From positions 37,166-101,165 of the forward strand of contig NZ_JAHVDV010000019.1 in the NCBI RefSeq assembly GCF_051486985.1: 64,000 bases of DNA, given 5' to 3'. Shown here one piece after another: positions 25,271 through 32,427 of the stretch (position 1 is the first letter of the stretch; each line of letters opens with the position of its first letter). The notes beneath the pieces are model-generated. The model was not told where the DNA came from, did not search any database, and was given only the letters and a program-made list of their open reading frames with translations. Source of the stretch: CBFFRJ01 sp051486985. GTDB taxonomy: Bacteria; Pseudomonadota; Gammaproteobacteria; Enterobacterales; Enterobacteriaceae. The position numbers and the translations under genes are program-made.

Positions 25271-26016
25271 AACCAGTTACGGCCCTGCACAGCCGGTTCG
25301 CTGCGATCGCTAAAGGGGATCTCAGGGGGGAGCGAGGCCAGATGTGCGGCCCAGAGATCCGCTATCCATTTCACGCCACGTGCGGTAAAGCGCGCCTGTG
25401 ACCAGGTGCGCTGATTCTCAGCCACCCCATCATGGACGGTAAAATACCCGGCCTGAATATGATGCTTCGCGGGCATTAGCACTCCGCTCACGCGCTGCAT
25501 GATATTACGCTCAAGCAAAAACTGCCGGAACTCAGGCTCTTTAGCCTTCAGCATTTTGCACAGTTCGCGAAAACCCAGCGCCTTTTCCACTTTCACGAAG
25601 TCGTCAAAGAACGCGGCCTTGGGAAACAGTAAAGCCAGCTGCTCCTCGGCCCGCTGGCGCTTCTCATACTGCTCCGCCCAGGCGTGAGCTGCGGCTGCGG
25701 GGTTCGTGAAGTCCGGCAGGCTGATGGCCTGCTCACGCGCCTGCCAGCGATCGAGAATATCCGCCGTAAAACCAGGGGAGAGACGGGCGACGGTTAACAC
25801 CGAATCGCGTTTGTTGAGCAAAAACTCCTGCCGTTGCTCTCCGTTACGTTCGTACATCTGGAGTTGTACCGGTTGAGATAAGCGTTGCGCTGTTTCAAGG
25901 CTTGTCACCATACGCTTCACTTCGTTGTGGGCTATCCCTGTCAGCGTTGCGATTTCACGGCTACTCATGGTTGGTAACCGATCGTTCGAATTAAGAATAT
26001 CCAAAGGAATCACCAT
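25267..26016 (-). CDS. Phage-type antirepressor: Rha-like N-terminus with KilAC domain
   Basis: The N-terminal 75 residues (MSSREIATLTGIAHNEVKRM, FLLNKRDSVLTVARL) resemble the Rha regulatory domain. The C-terminal half (FFDDFVKVEKALGFRELCKM, EFRQFLLERNIMQRVSGVLM, FTARGVKWIADLWA) resembles the KilAC/ANT antirepressor domain. Such proteins relieve repressor control in phages. No integrase, capsid or lysis gene is nearby, so this is a lone, possibly domesticated, phage gene. It overlaps the convergent membrane-protein gene by four bases. The start is ATG at 26016 or GTG at 26028. Confidence 0.75.
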   Translation of the reverse strand: MVIPLDILNSNDRLPTMSSREIATLTGIAHNEVKRMVTSLETAQRLSQPVQLQMYERNGEQRQEFLLNKRDSVLTVARLSPGFTADILDRWQAREQAISLPDFTNPAAAAHAWAEQYEKRQRAEEQLALLFPKAAFFDDFVKVEKALGFRELCKMLKAKEPEFRQFLLERNIMQRVSGVLMPAKHHIQAGYFTVHDGVAENQRTWSQARFTARGVKWIADLWAAHLASLPPEIPFSDRSEPAVQGRNWF

Positions 26017-26153
26017 AGCGTTCACCACTCTTCATGCTCACATAACAACCTGTAGAAAGAATAACCAATACCTGTTTAAATATCCAGTACATTTTTTGGG
26101 CTACGCTAAAAGTTTCGATCCGCTGCGCAATTCATCCATCAAGGGAGAGTGTC

Positions 26154-26954
26154 ATGATTACGTTATGCAAAGCCTGCGGCACATCTTATGCGTTCCAGGG
26201 CAGCCGACCGCAGCAGTGCCAGATTTGCCAGGATGCGCGTCAGTTTGTCCCGCCCGAGGGGCAGAGCTGGGTCGATGTCCCACTGCTGTTGTCTTCGCAT
26301 ACCAATAGCTGGCAACAGCATGAGACCAGCCTGCTGAGTCTTACCACCGTTCCTGCTTTTGCCATTGGTCAGCGCGCTTTTTTGCTCAGAACCCCGGCAG
26401 GTAATATTCTCTGGGACTGTATTACCACACTGGATGAGGCAACCAGGACGCTGATCTCCGCACTCGGCGGACTTCACGCCATCGCCATTTCTCATCCACA
26501 TTTTTACACCACAATGCAGGACTGGGCCGCCGCATTCGGTGCGCCGGTTTACCTCCACAGCAGCGATAGCCACTGGATCATGCGTGAGAGCCCTCATATC
26601 CGGCTGTGGGAAGGCGAAACACTGGCGCTGGCCGCAGATGTTACCGTGATGCGGCTGGGTGGACATTTTCCCGGCAGCTGCGTCCTGCACTGGGAAAACG
26701 ACGGCGGTGCACTCTTTACCGGCGATACACTTCAGGTCACACCGGGGGCGGATGCCGTCTCCTTTATGTGGAGTTACCCAAACCTGCTCCCTTTACCAGG
26801 CCCGGTGGTGAGCGATATCGCCGACCGCCTGCGCGCGATTCGCTTCAACAGACTCTATGGCGGTTTTACAGGAAAAGAGATAACCGGAAACGCCGACCAT
26901 ATCGTGCAGCGTTCAGCGCAACGCTATCTGGACTGCCTGGAAAAAAGCCAGTAG
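26154..26954 (+). CDS. MBL-fold hydrolase with N-terminal zinc-ribbon-like motif
   Basis: The 266-aa product starts with two Cys pairs (CKACGTSYAF and CQICQDARQF), a likely structural zinc ribbon. A metallo-beta-lactamase fold follows, but the usual HxHxDH motif is replaced by AISHPHFYTTMQDW, leaving a reduced metal set. Later ligands may be the His in GGHFPGSC and the Asp in FTGDTLQV. The ribosome site is GGGAGAG. It could be a metal-dependent hydrolase or an inactive sensor. Confidence 0.75.
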   Translation: MITLCKACGTSYAFQGSRPQQCQICQDARQFVPPEGQSWVDVPLLLSSHTNSWQQHETSLLSLTTVPAFAIGQRAFLLRTPAGNILWDCITTLDEATRTLISALGGLHAIAISHPHFYTTMQDWAAAFGAPVYLHSSDSHWIMRESPHIRLWEGETLALAADVTVMRLGGHFPGSCVLHWENDGGALFTGDTLQVTPGADAVSFMWSYPNLLPLPGPVVSDIADRLRAIRFNRLYGGFTGKEITGNADHIVQRSAQRYLDCLEKSQ

Positions 26955-27239
26955 TTGGCTTACCCCGTCTATATTGAGTTTTACTCACAATAAGGCGTAG
27001 TTTTTTTCGTTTTTCATTTAACAATCCGTCAACAATACTTATTCGCAAACTGCGGCCAGACGTTAAATTTGGTCGCGGTAAAGCGGAAATAATAAATAGC
27101 ATGCGCTAAAAATAGTGAACTGCGCTTACAGTGATTTTCATTAGCGTTATTTATTAACCAGTCATAATGCAGTGCTGGTTAATGACAATATTAAGCTTTA
27201 GTTATCGGACCATGAAAGGGATTAGCGGAGTACGAGCGG

Positions 27240-27749
27240 ATGACGTTTGACATGTTAAGTGATTTAATCCAACTGGCTTTGGCTGCCCCTTCTCAGCCGG
27301 ACGTTATTTCACGGGAAAACACGACTACCCCATCAGATGCTGATGATACGTTGTCATTCTTTATTTCCCAGCTTGCGCCAGATAATTCCCACCGCGATAA
27401 ACTCTCAAGAATACGATATCGCCTACAGTTGCTTTCTGAAGCACGACAGGATCCGGATAAAGCAGACGCATTATTAGCGACCAACCTCTCAGTGGATAAC
27501 GGCGCCTTGCCTTTGCTGGACTTCACCCGCTGGCCGCAGGTTTATTATGCGGTTTCTGGCGAGTTGCAAACGGCGGAATCTGAGGCCTGGTTTCAGAACC
27601 TCTCTGCCGCTGCGGCAACGTTACGCGCTGCAATCGCCGATGCCGAGCGCGCGAAAGGCACGCCAGCGTTCAATATTCTTGAGAAAATCCTGGCCTTCAA
27701 CAGCGCCCTTCCTGAACGTTATAAAGCTATGGCCAACATAATGTATTGA
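27240..27749 (+). CDS. Hypothetical protein, 169 aa
   Basis: The soluble, mostly helical product has Ala-rich helices (NLSAAAATLRAAIADAERAK) and an acidic N-terminal linker rich in Thr/Asp. There is no signal peptide, membrane segment or motif I recognise. It follows a 285-base intergenic region and ends directly before the pseudouridine synthase frame, so the two may be cotranscribed. The ATG follows GCGGAGTACGAGCGG. Confidence 0.6.
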   Translation: MTFDMLSDLIQLALAAPSQPDVISRENTTTPSDADDTLSFFISQLAPDNSHRDKLSRIRYRLQLLSEARQDPDKADALLATNLSVDNGALPLLDFTRWPQVYYAVSGELQTAESEAWFQNLSAAAATLRAAIADAERAKGTPAFNILEKILAFNSALPERYKAMANIMY

Positions 27750-27815
27750 GTGAAGGTTCGCTTGCGCGCCGGCAATTCGTTACTATTGTCGCCCCCTCTT
27801 TTTGCGTGCAGCCAG

Positions 27816-28514
27816 ATGCCTACGAACTTTGATGACTTCATTGCCCCTCCCTGTACTGACGAGATAGCGCTCCTCTACCAGGATGCGCATTTACTGATAA
27901 TCGACAAGCCCAGCGGGCTGCTCAGTCTGTCGGGCAAGGATCCGCGCAACCTGGATTCGGTACATTACCGGCTGGTACAGGAATTTCCGGGGTGTACCCT
28001 GGTCCACCGCCTTGACTTTGGCACATCCGGTTTGATGGTTATCGCGCGAAATAAAAGCAGTAATGTCGCCCTAAACCAGCAGTTTAGCCAGCGGCGAGTC
28101 ACCAAAGTCTACAGCGCCCTGCTTTGCGGACATCTGGAAAAGGATGAAGGGGTGATTGATGCGCCTGTTGCCAAAGACCCGGCATTGTTCCCGCTAATGT
28201 CGGTGTGTGCCCTTAATGGCAAACCGGCTCGTTCACACTATCAGGTTGTGGACCGTTTTTATGGTCAGGGTGAGGCGGGAGTGCGCGTCCCGTTGACACG
28301 GGTAATTTTTACCCCTGAAACCGGTCGCACCCACCAGCTACGCCTGCATTCCAGCTACATAGGGCACCCGATTCTCGGCTGTGACTTCTATGGTGGACTG
28401 TCGCTGCCCGGTACGGCGCACACCGCCCGGCTGATGCTGCACGCCAGTGAACTGCGTTTTGTTCATCCGGTAAGCGGCGAAACAGAGCATATGAAAAGCC
28501 AGTGTCCATTCTGA
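27816..28514 (+). CDS. RluA-family pseudouridine synthase
   Basis: The enzyme converts uridine to pseudouridine in structured RNA. It has the catalytic-Asp motif LVHRLDFGTSGLMVIARNK, an N-terminal LLIIDKPSGLLSLSGKD, and the C-terminal FTPETGRTHQLRLHSSYIGH. From the ATG at 27816 it is 232 aa, close to E. coli RluA (219 aa). A GTG at 27750 directly after the previous stop would add 22 residues that lack family similarity, but its coupling to the upstream gene cannot be excluded. No S4 domain is present. The RNA target is not determined. Confidence 0.85.
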   Translation: MPTNFDDFIAPPCTDEIALLYQDAHLLIIDKPSGLLSLSGKDPRNLDSVHYRLVQEFPGCTLVHRLDFGTSGLMVIARNKSSNVALNQQFSQRRVTKVYSALLCGHLEKDEGVIDAPVAKDPALFPLMSVCALNGKPARSHYQVVDRFYGQGEAGVRVPLTRVIFTPETGRTHQLRLHSSYIGHPILGCDFYGGLSLPGTAHTARLMLHASELRFVHPVSGETEHMKSQCPF

Positions 28515-28534
28515 CGCCGGGAAGATTCCCGGCG
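28515..28534. terminator. Compact GC-rich hairpin between convergent genes
   Basis: A nearly perfect stem CGCCGGGAA / TTCCCGGCG closes directly after the RluA-type stop codon and before the convergent yaiL. There is no T-run; it is probably a bidirectional transcript end. Confidence 0.5.
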
Positions 28535-28547
28535 CGTTAACAGGGCT

Positions 28548-29087
28548 TTACCACATCAAATCATCAGGTACTTTAAAGTCTGCGTAAGGATCGTCTTCAT
28601 CCTGCGCCTCCTGACTCAGCGTACTGTTTAGAACAATGCTGCTCGCATCACGCTGGGCAATTTTATCGGCAACGACCGCAGGGATGATGGCATACTGACT
28701 TTCACTGCCGCTGCCAGCCACCAGACGCGCAATGGCCAGGCGACCATTAATCAGCTGCGTTTGCGTCTGTTTGTCGACGACAACTTTTTTAATCACATTG
28801 TTGTCAGTGAAGTTAAATTCAATGTTCCCTTTCGCTACCGTGATGCGGTTCATCTCTATCAGCTGCTTGACCTGGGCTTTATACTCTTTTGCCAGCGCTG
28901 CCTGTTTTTGCAGTTCGCTCAGTTGTTTATCACGCTCAATCTGGGCTTTTTTATTTTCTTCCACCGCTTCTCTTGCCTCACGGGCCTGCACACGGGATTT
29001 CTTCGCTGTTCGCTGAACCTTGGCCATTTTTTTACTGGTCACGAGGCCCGCTTTGAGCATCTGCTCTTGTAAGGTAAGTTTTGTCAT
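28548..29087 (-). CDS. yaiL: YaiL, DUF2058 protein
   Basis: The 179-aa product is recognisable as YaiL over its whole length (MTKLTLQEQMLKAGLVTSKK at the start, DPYADFKVPDDLMW at the end). Its first half is a long charged coiled-coil helix rich in Lys/Ala/Glu/Gln, and the second half is a small globular DUF2058 domain. It has been called a nucleoprotein/polysaccharide-associated protein in E. coli, but the role is unclear. It is monocistronic. Confidence 0.9.
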   Translation of the reverse strand: MTKLTLQEQMLKAGLVTSKKMAKVQRTAKKSRVQAREAREAVEENKKAQIERDKQLSELQKQAALAKEYKAQVKQLIEMNRITVAKGNIEFNFTDNNVIKKVVVDKQTQTQLINGRLAIARLVAGSGSESQYAIIPAVVADKIAQRDASSIVLNSTLSQEAQDEDDPYADFKVPDDLMW

Positions 29088-29360
29088 CGTCGTCTTTCAA
29101 CCTGGTCAAAAATTTAGGGAAGTATACCTGTAATTGCCCTCACAGTGTCAGCGGGGGGAAGGTCACATTACAATGCCCGCCGCCATAAGACCGTAACCCA
29201 CAGAGAAAGCAGCAGCCTGGCGATAAAGACGCATGAGGGAATAAAAGATGAGATGAGTTGCGTAAAAGCAACGCCTGCGACCTGTAGACTGGAATACCCG
29301 ATGACGAAGAGGCGTGTTGTCTGCGCCAGCGGGCTTTTACTTAGGCTATTATCCGCGCCG

Positions 29361-29741
29361 TTATGTTGGCATGGAGAATGTCGTGACTTTATCGGTCTGC
29401 GGATCGATGGATATCATACAGATGGCGAAATTACCGCCCAGACGGTCTTTACGATCGGAAATTTTCAGATTATAGGTTTCAGAGAAAGAGAGATAACTCG
29501 ACGCATTAGATTCATTCAGTTTAAAACCAATAATGTCTTCAAAATAAGCTCGCGTTTTACCGACGCTGGTTTTGCACTGGTCATTAGTAACGGTACCAAC
29601 ACGTCTTGCAGAGGTCGTTGTTTGCGATGATGGTGTATTTTTTGAATTAAGCGCAGCATTCACCGCTTTCATTTGATCGCCCACCGTTTTCTGGAAATCA
29701 GCACAGGATGAGGCAAGAAGAACCATTCCACATATTAACAA
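29361..29741 (-). CDS. Small lipoprotein with a frame break in its signal peptide
   Basis: The frame from 29741 reads LLICGMVLLASSCADFQ, with a lipobox (LASSC) but only a TTG start and no positive N-terminus. Upstream, AAAGGGATACA precedes an ATG at 29751 that is followed by six A. With five A it would read MKK joined to this lipoprotein signal in frame; with six it is out of frame and soon stops. This is therefore either a one-base insertion in a homopolymer, a slippage-controlled gene or a sequencing error. The mature domain (about 110 aa) has two Cys (CKTSVGKTR, AICMIS) and no family I recognise. Confidence 0.55.
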   Translation of the reverse strand: MLICGMVLLASSCADFQKTVGDQMKAVNAALNSKNTPSSQTTTSARRVGTVTNDQCKTSVGKTRAYFEDIIGFKLNESNASSYLSFSETYNLKISDRKDRLGGNFAICMISIDPQTDKVTTFSMPT

Positions 29742-29995
29742 CTTTTTTCATTGTATCCCTTTCAATAATTAACATTATTCATTAATGCTGTAGTATAAAT
29801 TTTACAAAATAGTTACTCTACTTTTAATTCACGCGAAAAGGCTAAAAATTACTACCAATAATAGTAGGCGCGATTTTTTCTCCGACCTTGTGTGAGTTAA
29901 AGTCAACCTCAGCTCTTTCTTAGAAAGCGAATTCCGTCCCGCTTACGGCGCACGCCAGAGGCCGGGGCCAATGAACCAAAAAATAAGGATGCACC

Positions 29996-30877
29996 ATGCG
30001 CGCTCTGTTATTGTCGCTCTTAGCCGTTCTGATGCTGATGCTGAGCACCGCCGTGCTGGCAAATAATGCATCCGCTCCCCTCATTACAGTAGAGAGCGAA
30101 GGCACTGGGCCGGATGTTATCTTAATTCCGGGCCTTGCCTCCTCGCGCGATGTCTGGGGCGATCTCTCTTCGCAGTTAACGTCACGGTTCCGTTTACATA
30201 AGGTGCAGCTGGCGGGATTTGCAGGTCAGCCGCCGTCCAGCCGACCAGACGGGCAGTTCGTGGCTCCTGTCGCCCGGGCTATTGCGGAGTACATTAAAAC
30301 CCATTCCCTCTCCCACCCCGCTATCATCGGTCACTCCCTGGGTGGGGAGGTCGCCTTACTGGTAGCCGCACAGCACCCCGATCTGCCAGGCAGGGTGGCA
30401 GTGGTGGATGCATTGCCCTTTTTTAGTTTGATGTTTGATCCCGGTGCAACGCCCCAGTCGGTAACGCCGCAGGCACGCCAGTTTCGCCAGATGCTGTTAA
30501 CCACTGATGAAGCCGGATTTAAGCGCCAGCAGCAGCAGGGGATCGCGCGACTGGTAAAAACCGACGCCGTACGTGAGCAGCTGGTCAGGGCCAGTCTCGA
30601 TTCAGACCGGCAAACGCTTGCCGATGCAACATTTGACATTATGACCCTCGATTTGCGTCCGCAGTTATCCCTCATCCGCGTACCTGTCACCGTGCTCTAC
30701 GCCTGGGATCCGCAGTACGGTATTCCAGCCGCCAGGGTCGACGCACTTTATGCTAACGCGTATGGCGCACTAAAAGGTGTGCAACTCAGGCGCATCGACA
30801 ATAGCTTCCACTTTATGATGTACGATCAACCGGAGGCGTTTACGCATCAGATAAAGGCTTTTTTGCAGCAGGAATAG
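29996..30877 (+). CDS. Secreted alpha/beta hydrolase
   Basis: The product (293 aa) has an N-terminal signal peptide (MRALLLSLLAVLMLMLSTAV, then LANNAS) and an alpha/beta hydrolase fold: oxyanion region VILIPGLASSRDVW, nucleophile elbow AIIGHSLGGEVALL (Ser), a likely acid in YAWDPQYG, and a His in NSFHFMMY. It should be a periplasmic esterase or related hydrolase; the substrate is unknown. It is convergent with the MobA-like gene. Confidence 0.8.
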   Translation: MRALLLSLLAVLMLMLSTAVLANNASAPLITVESEGTGPDVILIPGLASSRDVWGDLSSQLTSRFRLHKVQLAGFAGQPPSSRPDGQFVAPVARAIAEYIKTHSLSHPAIIGHSLGGEVALLVAAQHPDLPGRVAVVDALPFFSLMFDPGATPQSVTPQARQFRQMLLTTDEAGFKRQQQQGIARLVKTDAVREQLVRASLDSDRQTLADATFDIMTLDLRPQLSLIRVPVTVLYAWDPQYGIPAARVDALYANAYGALKGVQLRRIDNSFHFMMYDQPEAFTHQIKAFLQQE

Positions 30878-30925
30878 CGTGTTAGGTTGGATGACTGGAC
30901 TGCGGCCTGGAACAGGGTAACGTGC

Positions 30926-31492
30926 TCACCGCTCACGCAGTCTCTGTTCTGCCAGGGCGACATCACTGAGCGTGTCGATATCTTCTGTCATGCCCGGGTC
31001 GTCGAGAGGAAGGTCCCACACCCGCCCCAGAGCGCGGGCGGCGGCGACCACATGCTTTGCACCTTCATCCCCTTTAAGCGCAGCAAGCTTGTCATAATAT
31101 GTGTGTCCGAACGCCACCGGATGGCCTGACTGCTGGTGAAAGCGGGGCACGACGACCCGCTGCGCCCGCACAGCGTTCGCCACTGCCAGCAAAGACGCGG
31201 GCCGGACAAGCGGCAAGTCGCCCGGCAAAATAAGCCAGCCGCCAGCATCTGGGGTTGCCCGCACGCCCAGGGCAATGGACTCCCCCATCCCCGCCGTGCC
31301 TCCTGCGGGCTGAACAAGGTAGCTCTGAAGCCCGGCGTCACGCACGGCATCTTGTACCCAGGAGAGCACCGGTTTTCCTGCCAGCAGAGCCTGCAGTTTG
31401 TGTTCGCCAGCGCCAGAGGCATAAAAGCGCATCCCGCGCCCGGCGGCAAGCACCAGTACGACCGGGGCAGCGCTCATGGCGGCACTCTTCAT
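30926..31492 (-). CDS. MobA/MocA-like molybdenum cofactor nucleotidyltransferase
   Basis: This 188-aa product has the NTP-transferase signature VLVLAAGRGMRF with the downstream Lys (GEHKLQALLAGKPVL) and ILPGDLPLVRP carrying the metal-binding Asp. MocA-type enzymes attach CMP to molybdopterin to make the cytosine dinucleotide cofactor used by xanthine-oxidase-family enzymes such as PaoABC. It is the last gene of the pao operon and overlaps paoD by four bases (ATGA). That context makes a dedicated cofactor enzyme for this oxidoreductase likely. Confidence 0.8.
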   Translation of the reverse strand: MKSAAMSAAPVVLVLAAGRGMRFYASGAGEHKLQALLAGKPVLSWVQDAVRDAGLQSYLVQPAGGTAGMGESIALGVRATPDAGGWLILPGDLPLVRPASLLAVANAVRAQRVVVPRFHQQSGHPVAFGHTYYDKLAALKGDEGAKHVVAAARALGRVWDLPLDDPGMTEDIDTLSDVALAEQRLRER

Positions 31493-32418
31493 GTCGGGCT
31501 CTGGCGCACGGCGGCAATCTGCGCCAGTATGGAGAGGGCCAGCGAGTGCGCATCGCGAGCTTTTGGGAAGATCCCGACAGGGGCATGGATACGCGCAATA
31601 TCTGCGTCAGACCAACCCAGTTGCTGGAGTTTCCTGGTGCGTTTTTCGTGAGTGCGCGCGCTACCTAACGCGCCGATGTAAAACGGCGCGGCTGCCAGCG
31701 CCTGTTGCAGGATCTGTAGCTCATACCCGCTGTCGTGATAGAGCAGAATGACAGCCGTATCACGGTCAATGAGGCCGCTGAGGTTAAGCGGGTTGATTCC
31801 CGCCAGCGTCAGAACCTCATAACCTGCCGCCTGGGCCAGGGCAGCGGTTGCCTGCTCCTCAAGCGCACCGCCAGCCACTACCACCCGAACCTGGGGTCGG
31901 TAGCATACCGAATAGCTGCCATCCTCCTGCCCCAAAGTGACGCTCTCAGAGGCATGCGCTAACTGGCGCGATGTCGCATTGTAACGCAGAGTGGCGCTCT
32001 GGCGCTGCGCCAGCGCATTGAGGACCGACAGTAAGGGTTTCGCAGAGCGAAGCTTATGGATGGCAAGGGTAATACCTCCCCCGCAGGGGAGGACAATATC
32101 AAACCAGGGCGAGCCCTGACCGTAATCAATCAGCCGATCCTGACCCGTGCGGATGACCTCCAGCGCTTCAAATGCCGCAGCATTCTCAACACATCCACCC
32201 GAAACATAGCCACAATAGTGACCATCCTCGCGCACGGCCATCTGCGCGCCAACAGGTCGGGCCGCGCCACCACGTATCCCGACCAGGGTGACGAGGGCCG
32301 CCTCCATGCCTGCCGCCAGCGCCTCGGCGGCAAAGCGTAATACCGTTTCGCTGTTATCCGTCAGCCGGGCCCGTACGGGGGTGATAACCGGCGGTTCGGT
32401 CATGAAGTGTGTGGACAC
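31489..32418 (-). CDS. paoD: PaoD/XdhC-family molybdenum cofactor insertion chaperone
   Basis: The XdhC family binds the cofactor, helps its maturation and inserts it into the partner oxidoreductase. The 309-aa product shows the XdhC N-terminal domain (TLVGIRGGAARPVGAQMAV, GYVSGGCVENAAAFEAL with its Cys) and the Rossmann-like C-terminal domain (VVVAGGALEEQATAALAQAA, FYIGALGSARTHEKR). The GTG at 32418 is chosen because AAGGAGG lies four bases upstream; the in-frame ATG at 32403 is too far from it. It follows paoC by nine bases. Confidence 0.9.
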   Translation of the reverse strand: MSTHFMTEPPVITPVRARLTDNSETVLRFAAEALAAGMEAALVTLVGIRGGAARPVGAQMAVREDGHYCGYVSGGCVENAAAFEALEVIRTGQDRLIDYGQGSPWFDIVLPCGGGITLAIHKLRSAKPLLSVLNALAQRQSATLRYNATSRQLAHASESVTLGQEDGSYSVCYRPQVRVVVAGGALEEQATAALAQAAGYEVLTLAGINPLNLSGLIDRDTAVILLYHDSGYELQILQQALAAAPFYIGALGSARTHEKRTRKLQQLGWSDADIARIHAPVGIFPKARDAHSLALSILAQIAAVRQSPT

Positions 32419-32427
32419 GCGCCCTCC

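Noticed and set aside
24503..26016. A prophage around the antirepressor gene
   Set aside because: No integrase, structural, lysis or replication genes and no attachment repeats are visible on either side.
29145..29630. Plus-strand 161-codon frame opposite the small lipoprotein
   Set aside because: The minus-strand frame has the lipobox and a ribosome site; the plus frame has neither a plausible start nor recognisable content.
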